Assembly: GCA_052400625.1 (NCBI GenBank)
Contig: JBQTGH010000012.1
Length of the DNA stretch: 64,000 nucleotides
Reading direction: 5' to 3' (one strand)
Source: Thermophagus sp052400625
GTDB taxonomy: Bacteria; Bacteroidota; Bacteroidia; Bacteroidales; Marinilabiliaceae
The notes under the pieces are model-generated. The model ran no database searches and was not told the origin of the DNA. It worked only from the letters and a program-made list of their open reading frames with translations. The first letter of the stretch is position 1, and the number at the start of each line of letters is the position of its first letter. A program made the translations under genes and the position numbers. Below, in pieces: positions 54,572 through 64,000 of the stretch.

Positions 54572-55558
54572 ATGAGTAAGATTCTGTTTGTAATGTCATT
54601 TGTCTTTATTGTTTATGGCTGTAAAATGCAGAGAAAAGCGTCGACTGGCAGGTATTCATCTAATCCTGTATTTGAGGGATGGTATGCCGATCCGGAAGCC
54701 ATTATTTATGATGAAAAATACTGGATTTTTCCGACATACTCTGATGTGTATGAAAAACAGGTTTTTTTCGATTGTTTCTCATCGCCCGATCTGGTGAATT
54801 GGACCCGGCATCATCGAATTCTAGATACGACGGAAGTAACCTGGGCGAAACGTGCCATGTGGGCACCTGGTGTAATTCGGAAGGATGGAAAATATTATTT
54901 ATTCTTTGCAGCCAATGACGTCCATGAAGGAGAAGTAGGTGGCATTGGGGTTGCTGTAAGTGATCAACCTCAAGGACCCTACAAAGATTTGCTTGGAAAG
55001 CCTTTGATTAATGTAATTGTTAACGGGGCGCAACCTATTGATCAATTTATCTTTAAAGATGATGACAATACCTATTATATGTATTATGGGGGGTGGGGAC
55101 ATTGTAACGTTGTAAAACTCAATGAGGATTTTACCGGGTTGGAACCTCTTTCGACCGGAGAATGGTATAAAGAAGTGACACCCGAAGGATATGTGGAAGG
55201 CCCATGTATGCTTAAAAAAGATGGGAAATACTATTTTATGTGGTCGGAGGGCGGATGGGGAGGTCCCCATTACAGAGTAGCCTATGCGATTTCCGATAAC
55301 CCGATGGGGCCGTTTAAACGCATAGGAATTATATTGGAACAAGACCCTGAGGTAGCGACAGGAGCTGGACATCATTCTGTCCTGCATAAGCCGGGCAGTG
55401 ATGACTGGTATATCGTTTATCATCGTCGGCCTTTGCCTGAAACCGATCAGAATCATCGGGTTACTTGTATTGATAAAATGGTTTTTGATAAGGATGGGCA
55501 TATAAAACCGGTAATAATAACTTTTAAGGGAGTGAAAGCTAATTCTTTAAGGAGGTAG
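54572..55558 (+). CDS. GH43-family glycoside hydrolase lipoprotein
   Basis: A 328-residue five-bladed propeller protein with lipobox VYGC (C17). GH43 acids: the Asp of GWYADPEAIIY, the Asp of PIDQFIFKDDD and the Glu of GYVEGPCMLKK. GAGHHSVLHKPGSDDWYIVYHRR near the end is typical of GH43 groups acting on arabinofuranosides or galactans. It differs clearly from the other two GH43 proteins here, so it should cut a different linkage. It ends the plus-strand series; the following 190 bp separate it from convergent minus-strand genes. Confidence 0.85.
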   Translation: MSKILFVMSFVFIVYGCKMQRKASTGRYSSNPVFEGWYADPEAIIYDEKYWIFPTYSDVYEKQVFFDCFSSPDLVNWTRHHRILDTTEVTWAKRAMWAPGVIRKDGKYYLFFAANDVHEGEVGGIGVAVSDQPQGPYKDLLGKPLINVIVNGAQPIDQFIFKDDDNTYYMYYGGWGHCNVVKLNEDFTGLEPLSTGEWYKEVTPEGYVEGPCMLKKDGKYYFMWSEGGWGGPHYRVAYAISDNPMGPFKRIGIILEQDPEVATGAGHHSVLHKPGSDDWYIVYHRRPLPETDQNHRVTCIDKMVFDKDGHIKPVIITFKGVKANSLRR

Positions 55559-55748
55559 TGGTGTTTTGTCAACCCTGCTGATTTTATATAGAAGCGAGAG
55601 AACGGTTTAAGAGTAATACTTCGGCATGTGGGAGTGCGTTAAATAGGTTTTTTATATTGGGGAAAAGTGATGTTAATAAGTTCTTCAAAGAAACTGGATT
55701 TATAAGGTGTAGTTATCTTTTCCGGAAATATATATTTATGAATATGAT

Positions 55749-58130
55749 TTATTGGAAAGGCGTATCTATCCGTCCGGAAAGGCCGATTGATAGTTGATAT
55801 TTCATGGTTTGATCGGGAAGAGATATTGAAGGTGGAACAGACTCTTTATCCGTTGCCCAGTTTTGATTAGGTTTTGGTCCGAGAACAAACTTAATTTCTG
55901 CACCTTTCGAAAGCTGGTCGAAGGTCAAATAGCTTTTATTGTAGCGCTTTCCGTTGAGAAACATTTTTTGGATAAAACAATTTTCTTTTGAATAATTATC
56001 GGTAGTTACTTTTATGGATTTGCCATTTCCTAATTTCATTTCGATGGCTTCCAGTCCCGGAGATCCGATGGTGTAAATATTGGAAGAAGGACAGATCGGG
56101 TAAAACCCCATGGCATTGAAGATATACCAGGCCGACATCTGCCCGCAGTCATCGTTTCCGCTAAGAGAAGCCGGTTGATCACCGTAGAATGTTTCCAGAA
56201 TATACCTTATTTTTTCCTGTGCTTTCCATGGTTGTCCGGCATAATTGTATAAATACAGGATCTGATGACAGGGTTCATTGCCATGCCAATAGCCACCGAT
56301 ACGTCCGTGAATGTCATGGGCTCCTGGAATGTTGTCCGGAAGATTCATGGAGAATAAGGAATCGAGTTTGGCAATCCACACACTTTCCCCGCCCATAAGA
56401 TTCATGTACCCCTTTACATCGTGGGGGACGAACCAAGTATATTGATAAGTGAATCCCTCGGTAATATCTCCCCATCCATTCTCCGATCCAGGACCTGTGT
56501 AAGCAACAGGGTTGAATGGGACGCGCCAGTTGCCATTTGAATCTCGTCCTCTCATAAACTTACTCTCCGGATCGATCAGATTCTGATAAGCCAGCGCCCG
56601 GTTCAGGAAGTATTGATAATCGTCTGTTTTGCCTAGCTTTTTGGCGGCCTGGGCAATACAATAATCATCGTAAGCATATTCCAATGTTTTGGATACCGAT
56701 TCTTTTTCTTTATCGAAAGGCACCCATCCTTTACTGATATAATCGGGCAGGCAGTCATAGTTTGGATTCATGGCTGTTTTACGGATGGCCATATAAGCTC
56801 GATTGTGGTCAAAGCCTTTAACATCTTTGACAATGGCATCGGCGATAACCGATACGGCGTGGTAACCTATCATGCACCATGTTTCATTTCCATAAAACGA
56901 CCATATTGGCAACATGGCTTCTGCACTTTGGTCGAAATGCGCTAACATTGAGTTGATCATGTCGGCATTGCGTTGCGGATGCAATAAATTGAGTAAGGGG
57001 TGATGCGCACGAAAGGTGTCCCACAGTGAGAAAACGGTGTAGTTGGTAAAGTCGGTTTTTGAGTGGATATTGGAATCATGACCGCGATATTTACCGTCGA
57101 TGTCTTCATAGATAAAAGGATGGAGAGAAGCATGATAGACGGAGGTATAAAAGGTACGCTTTTGTTGTTCCGAGCCTTTGATCTTAAAACGGGATAATTC
57201 CTTGGCCCATTTTTTTTCACCCTTTTGTTTTAGGCTTTCGAAGTTTTCCTGATCCAACTCTTTCAGGTTCTTAAATGCTCCGTCGGTTCCGGTAGAGGAT
57301 ATGGCCACTTTAACTTCAATGCTTTCACCTTTAGATAGATCAAAATCCATCCAACCCATAAGGTGATTTCCATAAGCAATACGGTCACTCCTAAATCGTT
57401 TGGTGTTGTAAATCACCGGTTTTCCTTGTTGCATTATGCCCGATTTAAGAAAAGGTTTTGAAAAACGAGCGGCGAAATAGACGTATCTTTCCGGTCCCCA
57501 TCCATCGATGAGTTTAAACCCGCTGATGGTAGAGTCATTAACAAACCGGAACTGTGACCAGGCGGTTTTAAACCATAAAACATGGTCCATATCAATCATG
57601 ACAAAGGCGCTGTCGGTTTCCGGGAAAGTGAACCTAAAGATTCCTGCATGAAGGCCTGAAGTCATTTCTGCTTTTACAGAATAGTCGGACAATATCACAC
57701 CATAGTAGTTGGGGGAAGCCCATTCCTTATCATGAGAGAATCTGGACCGATACCCCATATCTGGATTTTCATGTGTGCCGGGGATGAATTTTTTTGTCCC
57801 GGTGCCGGGAATAAAAAGAAAATCGCCCAAATCGGGAATGCCGGTACCGCTAAGGTGCGTATGGCTAAAGCCCAACATGGTTTGATGGTCATATTTATAA
57901 CCGGAAGCAGCATCGTAGAAATCCCGGTCAGTATCTGGACTAATCTGAATACCACCGAAAGGAATCTGAGATCCGGGATAAACATTTCCATAACCGGATG
58001 TTCCGATAAACGGGTCAACATATTTGTTCAGGGTGAGGTCATCGTTGCCTTCATTAGAGGATGATTGAGGCCCGGAACAGGCTATCCAAAAAAGTCCTGA
58101 CACAAAACATATTTGGAGTATATTTTTCAT
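55749..58130 (-). CDS. GH92 alpha-mannosidase, lipoprotein
   Basis: A 793-residue calcium-dependent exo-alpha-mannosidase. The lipobox FWIAC gives a lipidated cysteine near residue 18. The N-terminal beta-sandwich begins YVDPFIGTSGYGNVYPGSQIP, and the helical toroid carries the catalytic blocks HGNEPCHQILYLY (general acid Glu) and GNDDCGQMSAWYIF (base Asp). Glu rather than Gln at the first site fits a mannosidase and not a mannosyl-phosphodiesterase. The start codon overlaps the stop of the upstream GH92 (ATGA), so they are translationally coupled. Substrate is probably mannan or N-glycan mannose. Confidence 0.94.
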   Translation of the reverse strand: MKNILQICFVSGLFWIACSGPQSSSNEGNDDLTLNKYVDPFIGTSGYGNVYPGSQIPFGGIQISPDTDRDFYDAASGYKYDHQTMLGFSHTHLSGTGIPDLGDFLFIPGTGTKKFIPGTHENPDMGYRSRFSHDKEWASPNYYGVILSDYSVKAEMTSGLHAGIFRFTFPETDSAFVMIDMDHVLWFKTAWSQFRFVNDSTISGFKLIDGWGPERYVYFAARFSKPFLKSGIMQQGKPVIYNTKRFRSDRIAYGNHLMGWMDFDLSKGESIEVKVAISSTGTDGAFKNLKELDQENFESLKQKGEKKWAKELSRFKIKGSEQQKRTFYTSVYHASLHPFIYEDIDGKYRGHDSNIHSKTDFTNYTVFSLWDTFRAHHPLLNLLHPQRNADMINSMLAHFDQSAEAMLPIWSFYGNETWCMIGYHAVSVIADAIVKDVKGFDHNRAYMAIRKTAMNPNYDCLPDYISKGWVPFDKEKESVSKTLEYAYDDYCIAQAAKKLGKTDDYQYFLNRALAYQNLIDPESKFMRGRDSNGNWRVPFNPVAYTGPGSENGWGDITEGFTYQYTWFVPHDVKGYMNLMGGESVWIAKLDSLFSMNLPDNIPGAHDIHGRIGGYWHGNEPCHQILYLYNYAGQPWKAQEKIRYILETFYGDQPASLSGNDDCGQMSAWYIFNAMGFYPICPSSNIYTIGSPGLEAIEMKLGNGKSIKVTTDNYSKENCFIQKMFLNGKRYNKSYLTFDQLSKGAEIKFVLGPKPNQNWATDKESVPPSISLPDQTMKYQLSIGLSGRIDTPFQ

Positions 58131-60463
58131 TTTTCGCTGGTTAAAGAATATGGTTTATGGGAATTTTTTAAAACTCTTTTTTTATTAGGAGAGGGAGACA
58201 TATTGAAAACTAATGTGGCACCATCTTTTATGTCGTCATAAGAGATATACGCTTTTTTATAAGGTTTACCGTTGAGCAGAATTGAATGGATATAGGGTCT
58301 TTGATTGCTCACCTTATCTGCTTTGATGCTGAGGTATTTCCCATTTCCTAAATGGACTTTAATGTAGGGCAGATAGGGTGCACCAATAACAAATTGATTG
58401 GTGCCCGGACATACCGGATAGAAGCCCATGGCCGAGAATATGTACCAAGCAGACATTTGGCCACAATCATCATTCCCGCATAATCCATCAATACTATTCC
58501 GATACATATGGTTCATAATCTCCCTAATTCGGATTTGACTTTTCCATGGTTGTGAGGTCCAGGCATATAAATATGGAATATGATGCGAAGGCTCATTGCC
58601 ATGAACATAATTCCCCATGATCCCCTCCTGGGTGACATCTTCCGTGGCACTGTAAAATTCATTGGGAAGATGCATGGTGAAAAGTGAATCCAGTCTTGAA
58701 ATGAATGGCAAATCTCCTCCCATTTCATTCATTAACCCCAATACATCGTGGGGAACATAAAAAGAATAGTTCCATGAGTTGCCTTCAATAAAACCTTGTC
58801 CGTGGGTGTCAAGGAGATTAACCTTTTCAACCCACTTCCCGTTACTTAATTTGCCGGTCACAAACTTGACCTTAGGGTTGAAGAGATGTTGATAGTTTTG
58901 CGCTCTGGATTTATATTGCTGTTTTAGTGAATCGTTATTTAATAGTTTGGCAGTGTGGTATATGGCCCAGTCATCATAAGCATATTCCAAAGTGATAGAG
59001 TTTCCGTATGGATGTTTATCAACCGGAACATAACCGAGCTTCTTGTATTCTGAAATACCATCGTAATAAGGAATATTTGAGCTGGCATACATGGCTTGCA
59101 GGATCGAAGCGGAGTCTAAACCGACACCTTTGGTGAGTGCATCTGCCAATATGGATACCGAATGATATCCGATCATGCACCAATTTTCATTTCCCATATG
59201 GGACCAAACAGGTAAAGAGTGGTGTACACTTTGTCGGTAGTGAGCCAACATGGAATTTACCATCTCTTTACTTCGCTGACGTTGTATAAGGTTAAATAAA
59301 GGGTGAAGGGCTCTATAGGTATCCCAGACGGAAAAGATGGAATAATTGGTAAAATCATCCGCCTTGTGAATGTTGTGGTCAATTCCTCGGTATTGTCCAT
59401 CCACATCCATATAAATTGAAGGATTAATCATGGTATGATATAAGGATGTGTAAAACATGACCTTTTGGTCGTCAGTTCCTTCAATATCTATGACGCTAAG
59501 TTCTTTATTCCATTTTTGTTGCGTTTGATTGACAATTTGTTCGAATGATTTTCCGGAAGTTTCGGCCATCAGGTTTTTCATGGCTCCGATAGTACTGACC
59601 GAAGATAATGCCAATCTCACTTCGATTTCCGTAGCTTCTTGCTCGAATTCAAAAAAAGAGACAATTTGTTTTCCGCCTATTTCAGGGAAATTGCGCGACA
59701 TGTCAAATTTTCTCCAAAATCCGGAGTACGCCGGTTTTTTATGGTCGATGTAACCATAGTTTTTGATCGGCTTGGAAAAGGAAGCTGCAAAATAGATGTA
59801 ATGAACCCGAGCCCATCCATTGGTGATGCGATAGCCGGTTATGAGGGTGTCGTTTTCAACGCGAAGGTTGGCCCAAAGAACTTTGCCGTCATAATTGTAA
59901 ATGCCATGAGACAGATCCAAAATAATTCTTTTTTCTATTTCTGAGGGGAAAGTGTATTTGTGGATGCCGGTACGTTCCGTCGCTGTAAGCTGGGCTTTAA
60001 TGTCATATTCCTCTAATTTGACTTCGTAATATCCCGGTTTGGCTATTTCCGTCTCATGAGAGAATGTTGACCGGTAACCATTTTGTGGATTCGTGGATGT
60101 GCCGGGGTTTAGTTTTAATGGACCGCTAGTCGGCATGACCAAAAAATCGCCTAAATCGGAATGACCGGTTCCGCTAAAATGGGTATGGCTGAAACCTACA
60201 ATGGTAGGGTCGCTATATTGGTATCCGGCACAATATTTATAAACGTCTTTTTGATAACGCCCATTGATGTTGTGGGGGATTGTATCGGTATCGGGGCTCA
60301 ACTGTACCATTCCAAAAGGCGCGCAGGCTCCCGGGAAGGTATGTCCCATCTTATGGGTGCCGATTAATGGGTTTACATATGAAACCAAATCCTGTCCAAC
60401 AACATTTATTGAACCCATAATTCCACTTAATAGTATTGCAGTGATTCTGGGAAGGAGTCTCAT
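58127..60463 (-). CDS. GH92 alpha-mannosidase
   Basis: A 778-residue enzyme of the same family but clearly different in sequence from its neighbour. The signal peptide begins MRLLPRITAILLSG, which fixes the start at 60463; an earlier in-frame ATG at 60787 would lie inside the preceding gene. Landmarks are YVNPLIGTHKMGHTFPGACAP, HGNEPSHHIPYLY and GNDDCGQMSAWYIF. It has no lipobox, so it may be periplasmic while its partner is lipid-anchored. It begins 1 bp after the stop of the peptidase gene and overlaps the next gene by 4 bp. The second active-site His (SHH versus CHQ) suggests a different linkage preference. Confidence 0.93.
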   Translation of the reverse strand: MRLLPRITAILLSGIMGSINVVGQDLVSYVNPLIGTHKMGHTFPGACAPFGMVQLSPDTDTIPHNINGRYQKDVYKYCAGYQYSDPTIVGFSHTHFSGTGHSDLGDFLVMPTSGPLKLNPGTSTNPQNGYRSTFSHETEIAKPGYYEVKLEEYDIKAQLTATERTGIHKYTFPSEIEKRIILDLSHGIYNYDGKVLWANLRVENDTLITGYRITNGWARVHYIYFAASFSKPIKNYGYIDHKKPAYSGFWRKFDMSRNFPEIGGKQIVSFFEFEQEATEIEVRLALSSVSTIGAMKNLMAETSGKSFEQIVNQTQQKWNKELSVIDIEGTDDQKVMFYTSLYHTMINPSIYMDVDGQYRGIDHNIHKADDFTNYSIFSVWDTYRALHPLFNLIQRQRSKEMVNSMLAHYRQSVHHSLPVWSHMGNENWCMIGYHSVSILADALTKGVGLDSASILQAMYASSNIPYYDGISEYKKLGYVPVDKHPYGNSITLEYAYDDWAIYHTAKLLNNDSLKQQYKSRAQNYQHLFNPKVKFVTGKLSNGKWVEKVNLLDTHGQGFIEGNSWNYSFYVPHDVLGLMNEMGGDLPFISRLDSLFTMHLPNEFYSATEDVTQEGIMGNYVHGNEPSHHIPYLYAWTSQPWKSQIRIREIMNHMYRNSIDGLCGNDDCGQMSAWYIFSAMGFYPVCPGTNQFVIGAPYLPYIKVHLGNGKYLSIKADKVSNQRPYIHSILLNGKPYKKAYISYDDIKDGATLVFNMSPSPNKKRVLKNSHKPYSLTSEK

Positions 60464-60464
60464 T

Positions 60465-61595
60465 TTAGTTGTTTTTTGTTTGTAAAAATTGCTGGTATTC
60501 GTCCCATAAAGGTTGGATGCCGGCTTGTGGACCAAAAATATGTTGCATGGCCTTATCAAAACTCCATACTTGGAGGTCACAGACAGAACGATGAAATTTT
60601 CGGATAGCATCCGGATCTTTGGTGGTGAGCCAATGCAGGAAGAACCCGGTTGTTCTATAGCCATCAAGCCAGTTTCCCCCGGGTTTTCGGAGTTGGTCAA
60701 TATCAAAAAATCCGGCCTCTGTTCGAACTGCATCCGCCAATCCTTCAATGCAAGCCCAGAATTCCTTATTGGTAGAATAGGTCCCAATTCCTTTGGGTTC
60801 GTACTGATAGGCGTGTGTTAATTCATGGAAGAGGACCCCACGTGTTTCATTGTTTAATTGGAAGAGCGATTCGCGCGCCGCTGTTTCTACATGTCTGGTG
60901 CTGAATACGATGGATATTTCAGGGGATTGGCCACTCTTGGCCGAAATGCCATTGTAATTTTTTAGGGTATATCGTATCTTGTTTACTTTGTTTATATCGT
61001 CATTATCAGAGAAATAAAGAATTTCCGCTACTTTTTGAGCATGATATTGTATAAATTCTTCCGGCATCTGGACAAGTGATTGATAAATTTTTGCACCCTC
61101 AGTCTGTTGGTCCGTTATTTGAAAATCTACCTGAGGATAAGAAAAATGGCTCCATTTATCGAGTTTATTGTGGTCAAAAAGGAGTATTTCAGCAATTTTC
61201 AAAGAGTCGTTATTGTTCGTGCTGGCTTCCAGTAAATAATGGCTATATCTAGCAGGTCTTTGAATGACAAAAAGTTTTTCCTGATACCGCGCACAAAATG
61301 TTTGATGGTCTCTTTTATCAATGGTTTCCCAGTGTTTGCCGTCCTTGCTTCCCTTTAATTCCCAGGCGTAAGGATCGTGTTGGGGAGAACTGCCGGAGGA
61401 AAAGATGCTGTAGCATTTGACCGGAGATTGATTTTGGCGGTGAAAAAACAGTCTGTTTATACCTTTGCTGCCATTAAAACAGGTTTCTATATTATGGTCA
61501 ACGAGTTCATCGGGTGTATTGGTGATAAAATTTCCTGAATAAGTGCAGGCCGCCAGAAAAAGTGTGCAAAAAGCCAGTGGTAGTTGATGTTTCAT
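60465..61595 (-). CDS. BSP-type metallopeptidase with discoidin-like domain, lipoprotein
   Basis: A 376-residue surface lipoprotein (LAAC, C17). Residues about 25-140 resemble an F5/8 type C (discoidin) glycan-binding domain (AWELKGSKDGKHWETID). The C-terminal part matches the plant/bacterial basic secretory protein peptidases: PQVDFQITDQ, the zinc motif H257-E-L-T-H261 in FHELTHAYQY, and WLDGYRTTGFFLHWL. Related enzymes are thought to cleave peptide bonds in glycoproteins. It is the first gene of a tight operon with two GH92 mannosidases, a mix expected for glycoproteins carrying mannose-rich glycans. Confidence 0.85.
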   Translation of the reverse strand: MKHQLPLAFCTLFLAACTYSGNFITNTPDELVDHNIETCFNGSKGINRLFFHRQNQSPVKCYSIFSSGSSPQHDPYAWELKGSKDGKHWETIDKRDHQTFCARYQEKLFVIQRPARYSHYLLEASTNNNDSLKIAEILLFDHNKLDKWSHFSYPQVDFQITDQQTEGAKIYQSLVQMPEEFIQYHAQKVAEILYFSDNDDINKVNKIRYTLKNYNGISAKSGQSPEISIVFSTRHVETAARESLFQLNNETRGVLFHELTHAYQYEPKGIGTYSTNKEFWACIEGLADAVRTEAGFFDIDQLRKPGGNWLDGYRTTGFFLHWLTTKDPDAIRKFHRSVCDLQVWSFDKAMQHIFGPQAGIQPLWDEYQQFLQTKNN

Positions 61596-61922
61596 GGTTT
61601 GGAGTGTTTTATCAATGCAAAAATGTGTTTGTTTAGCGCTATAAAGCTGTTTTTAAATAGAGTGTTCCGATGTCCCCAGATTTTCCGGAAAGAACGCCAC
61701 ACAAATTATATGGCAACCAAAGCGTCCTAAAAAGGATGCATTGGATTGAGGTCGAAAAAATCCTTTTCAATTGTTTTATTAATAACAAAAGAGCGGGAAA
61801 TAGGAATTCCTGAAGGAGATCCGAATCAAACTACTGCTGAATGCAATAATAAGGAGGGAAGTTTAAGATGTTTTTGCTGGGAGTGTCAAAAAAGTACAAA
61901 TATCTGTCATTTGTGAAAAGTG
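61596..61922. other. Intergenic region upstream of the mannosidase operon
   Basis: 327 bp between the 3' end of the truncated regulator gene and the peptidase start, both on the minus strand. I see no gene or clear terminator. It should contain the operon promoter. Confidence 0.45.
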
Positions 61923-64000
61923 TTATTTTTTTGTCTTATTCTGTTCCTTATTGCGATACTCGCGTGGGGTCATATTGAATTTTTTGGCAAATTCCCGATA
62001 GAAATAGGATTTGTTGGTGATTCCTACTTTGTATATTATTTCCTGAACTGTCAGTTTAGATGTTAACAATAGTCTGGCAGCATAATTCAATCGAAAATCT
62101 TTGATGAAGTCGCTGGGAGATAAAACGGATATATTCTTGAAGCGGCGATAAAAGCTTCGGACATTCATACCCAATTGATCAGCAAGGAAGGCTGGTCGTA
62201 ACTTTTCATTTTCAATGTTTTCTTTAATTATCGTCATTACCTTATTCAACAACACTTTATCTTCTTCATGGATGAGCAATCCGTCGGAATATTCAAAGGC
62301 ACTGTCGGAAGATTGGTAAAAATCTTTCATTTCCTGTCTGTTGTGAATTAGGCGATTTACAACCGATCGCAGCAGTTGTGGGGAAAACGGTTTGGTCAGG
62401 TAAGCATCGGCCCCAATTTTGAATCCTTCCGCCTGTTCAGAATGGGTTATTTTGGCCGAAACGACAATGACGGGAATCTGTTTGGTATATGGGTTGCCCT
62501 TAATCTGTTGGATAAACTCTAAACCGGACATGCCTGGCATGATAATATCAGTGATGATGAGGTCGGGGGAAGCTTCTTTGATCAGTTCAAGGGCATCGGT
62601 AGAACAGGATGCTTCCCGGATTTGAAAATCGGGATTGAGCGTTTGCGCAATGAGCCAGGTGATGTCGTTATTATCATCTACTACGAGTATTCCGGGTTTT
62701 GATATTGTTTGGTCAATTGGCTGGAGTTCCGGTTCAATATGTTTCTTGGAAGAATTATTTGCATAGATCTTTCCTTCCTCACTTTTTAATTTGGGAAGCC
62801 AAACAATAAATTCCGCATAATGGCCTTCTTCACTATTGACCTCTATGCTTCCTTTCAGGGTATTTACTAAACCTTTGCAGATTGAAAGACCTAAGCCGGT
62901 TCTGGATGCCGCCGGGATATTGGTTTTATCGCCCAAATTGTTGACAATTCCAAAACGACGAAATAGATGAGGAATATCGGCTTCCGGAATTCCGGGTCCG
63001 GTGTTGAAAACCCTAATTTTAAGTTGATTATTGATAATGGCCACATCAATCTCTACACGTCCCTGAATGTTGGAATACTTAAAAGCATTGGACGTGAGAT
63101 TGATGATTATTTTTTTCAGGAAGGTATAGTCGGTATTCCAATAAAGTTTTTCCGGATATGAGACATTGAAAGTGATTTTATTTTGAAGGGCAAGGTTATT
63201 AAAGCTGGCCTTGACTTCAGCAATGAGGTTGGAAATGGAATTTTTCTCTATTCTACACATTCCAAATTGAGTATCTTCAATCTTCCTGAAATCAAGGATT
63301 TCTTGGATGAGTTCATTGAGGTTGTTGACATTTCTGAGTAAAACATCTGTGAATTCTTTTATTTTTTGGTGGTTTTTCTCTTTGCGGATCTGATCGGTCA
63401 CCCCGTTGATAAGGGTCAGAGGGGTGCATAATTCGTGCGTAATATTAGTAAAGAAATTGAGTTTGGTTTCGAGCAGATTTTCTCTTTGCTCCTCTTCAAT
63501 TTTTTTGGTTAAGGAGAGGTGCTTTTTTTGGATCTTATTCCGGAAGTAAAAAATCAAATAGATAAAAAAGGAGAAGGAGAGAAAGAGGTAAAAAAGGATC
63601 ATTCCGGAAGATAGATACCAGGGGGGCATTACATGGATTTTAATGCGGTAAGTGTTATTTTCCGAATCGAAAACATCGTTGTTAAATTTAACAATAAGGG
63701 TATAATGGCCTATCGGCAGTCCGCTAAAAGAAGCCTCATTGTTTTTTTGTAACTTAACCCAGTCATGGTTAAAGCCTTGTAAAAGATAAGAATATTCGTA
63801 GTTGTCGGGGCTGTAATGATCTACCGCGACAAAGGAAATAGAGAATGATTTTGCATGGGGCGGGATATCTAATTGACGGGTACGCGGATCGAAGTATCTG
63901 GACCAAGGCACTGCATTGCCGGAAAATTTAAGTTCAAAAAATGAGAATTTGGGTTGGTTGTTAGGGGTATTAACCAGTTTTGGATCGAACCATACCAGCC
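61923..64000 (-). CDS. Hybrid two-component system regulator, 5' end outside the window
   Basis: The frame stays open to the window edge, reading LVNTPNNQPKFSFFELKFSG before the first in-window GTG near 63911, so at least 692 codons of a longer gene are present. Visible parts are the end of a Y_Y_Y sensor domain, one membrane helix (MILFYLFLSFSFFIYLIFYF), HisKA with NITHELCTPL (His codon 63435-63437), a HATPase (NTGPGIPEADIPHLFRRFG), a receiver with LIITDIIMPG (Asp codon 62547-62549) and an AraC-type output domain. LCTP replaces the usual IRTP after the histidine. By position it probably controls the peptidase/mannosidase operon. Confidence 0.93.
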   Translation of the reverse strand, partial: LVWFDPKLVNTPNNQPKFSFFELKFSGNAVPWSRYFDPRTRQLDIPPHAKSFSISFVAVDHYSPDNYEYSYLLQGFNHDWVKLQKNNEASFSGLPIGHYTLIVKFNNDVFDSENNTYRIKIHVMPPWYLSSGMILFYLFLSFSFFIYLIFYFRNKIQKKHLSLTKKIEEEQRENLLETKLNFFTNITHELCTPLTLINGVTDQIRKEKNHQKIKEFTDVLLRNVNNLNELIQEILDFRKIEDTQFGMCRIEKNSISNLIAEVKASFNNLALQNKITFNVSYPEKLYWNTDYTFLKKIIINLTSNAFKYSNIQGRVEIDVAIINNQLKIRVFNTGPGIPEADIPHLFRRFGIVNNLGDKTNIPAASRTGLGLSICKGLVNTLKGSIEVNSEEGHYAEFIVWLPKLKSEEGKIYANNSSKKHIEPELQPIDQTISKPGILVVDDNNDITWLIAQTLNPDFQIREASCSTDALELIKEASPDLIITDIIMPGMSGLEFIQQIKGNPYTKQIPVIVVSAKITHSEQAEGFKIGADAYLTKPFSPQLLRSVVNRLIHNRQEMKDFYQSSDSAFEYSDGLLIHEEDKVLLNKVMTIIKENIENEKLRPAFLADQLGMNVRSFYRRFKNISVLSPSDFIKDFRLNYAARLLLTSKLTVQEIIYKVGITNKSYFYREFAKKFNMTPREYRNKEQNKTKK

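Overview
The window looks like chromosomal DNA of a polysaccharide-degrading member of the Bacteroidota. The signs are SusC/SusD pairs, hybrid two-component regulators with an AraC output, acidic residues after the lipobox cysteine of surface lipoproteins, a type IX secretion sorting domain, TAnnTTTG-type promoter boxes and a type II-C CRISPR locus with 46-bp repeats. A marine or sediment member of the Marinilabiliales would fit, but the genus cannot be read from this sequence.

Layout. 0-3.3 kb: a 5'-truncated secreted-protein remnant, a small helical protein, and then non-coding DNA full of tandem and dispersed repeats. 3.37-11.5 kb: a complete type II-C CRISPR-Cas9 locus, made of a divergent tracrRNA, cas9, cas1, cas2, a leader and an array of 27 repeats and 26 spacers. 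11.5-14.2 kb: two more repeat blocks either side of rsgA. 14.2-18 kb: an AT-rich minus-strand cassette holding an XRE regulator, a NACHT/STAND ATPase and a RelA/SpoT-type nucleotidyltransferase, which I read as a candidate anti-phage system. 18.7-25.4 kb: a small starch/maltodextrin locus (SusC, SusD, GH13). 25.4-26.2 kb: another repeat block. 26.3-29.5 kb: a secreted nucleoside-hydrolase-like protein and a two-domain esterase. 30.3-32.7 kb: a solitary TonB-dependent receptor. 33.1-55.6 kb: a hybrid two-component regulator divergent from a large locus (SusC, SusD, DUF3823, GH43, GH93-like, an all-helical protein, an endo-arabinanase-type GH43, GH2, sulfatase, GH43), best explained as arabinan or sulfated arabinan/arabinogalactan use. 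55.7-61.6 kb: a minus-strand operon of a BSP-type metallopeptidase and two GH92 mannosidases. 61.9 kb to the end: a second hybrid regulator, cut by the window edge.

How parts work together. The CRISPR repeat, read on the minus strand, carries a TTG - 18 nt - TACCTTTG promoter, so each crRNA unit could be transcribed on its own. The matching tracrRNA lies divergently just upstream of cas9. The NACHT and RelA/SpoT genes are 3 bp apart and look like a sensor and its nucleotide-modifying effector. The regulator at 33-37 kb probably senses an oligosaccharide from the neighbouring arabinan-type locus. The truncated one at 62 kb probably controls the mannosidase/peptidase operon.

The least explained material is a set of dispersed repeats. 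One family (B) carries three consecutive hairpins. A second (A) ends in degenerate 9-bp arrays. They form A-B composite blocks that flank the CRISPR, rsgA and NACHT modules. A third family (IR) has inverted arms around an inner hairpin and lies in three intergenic regions, twice directly before a start codon.
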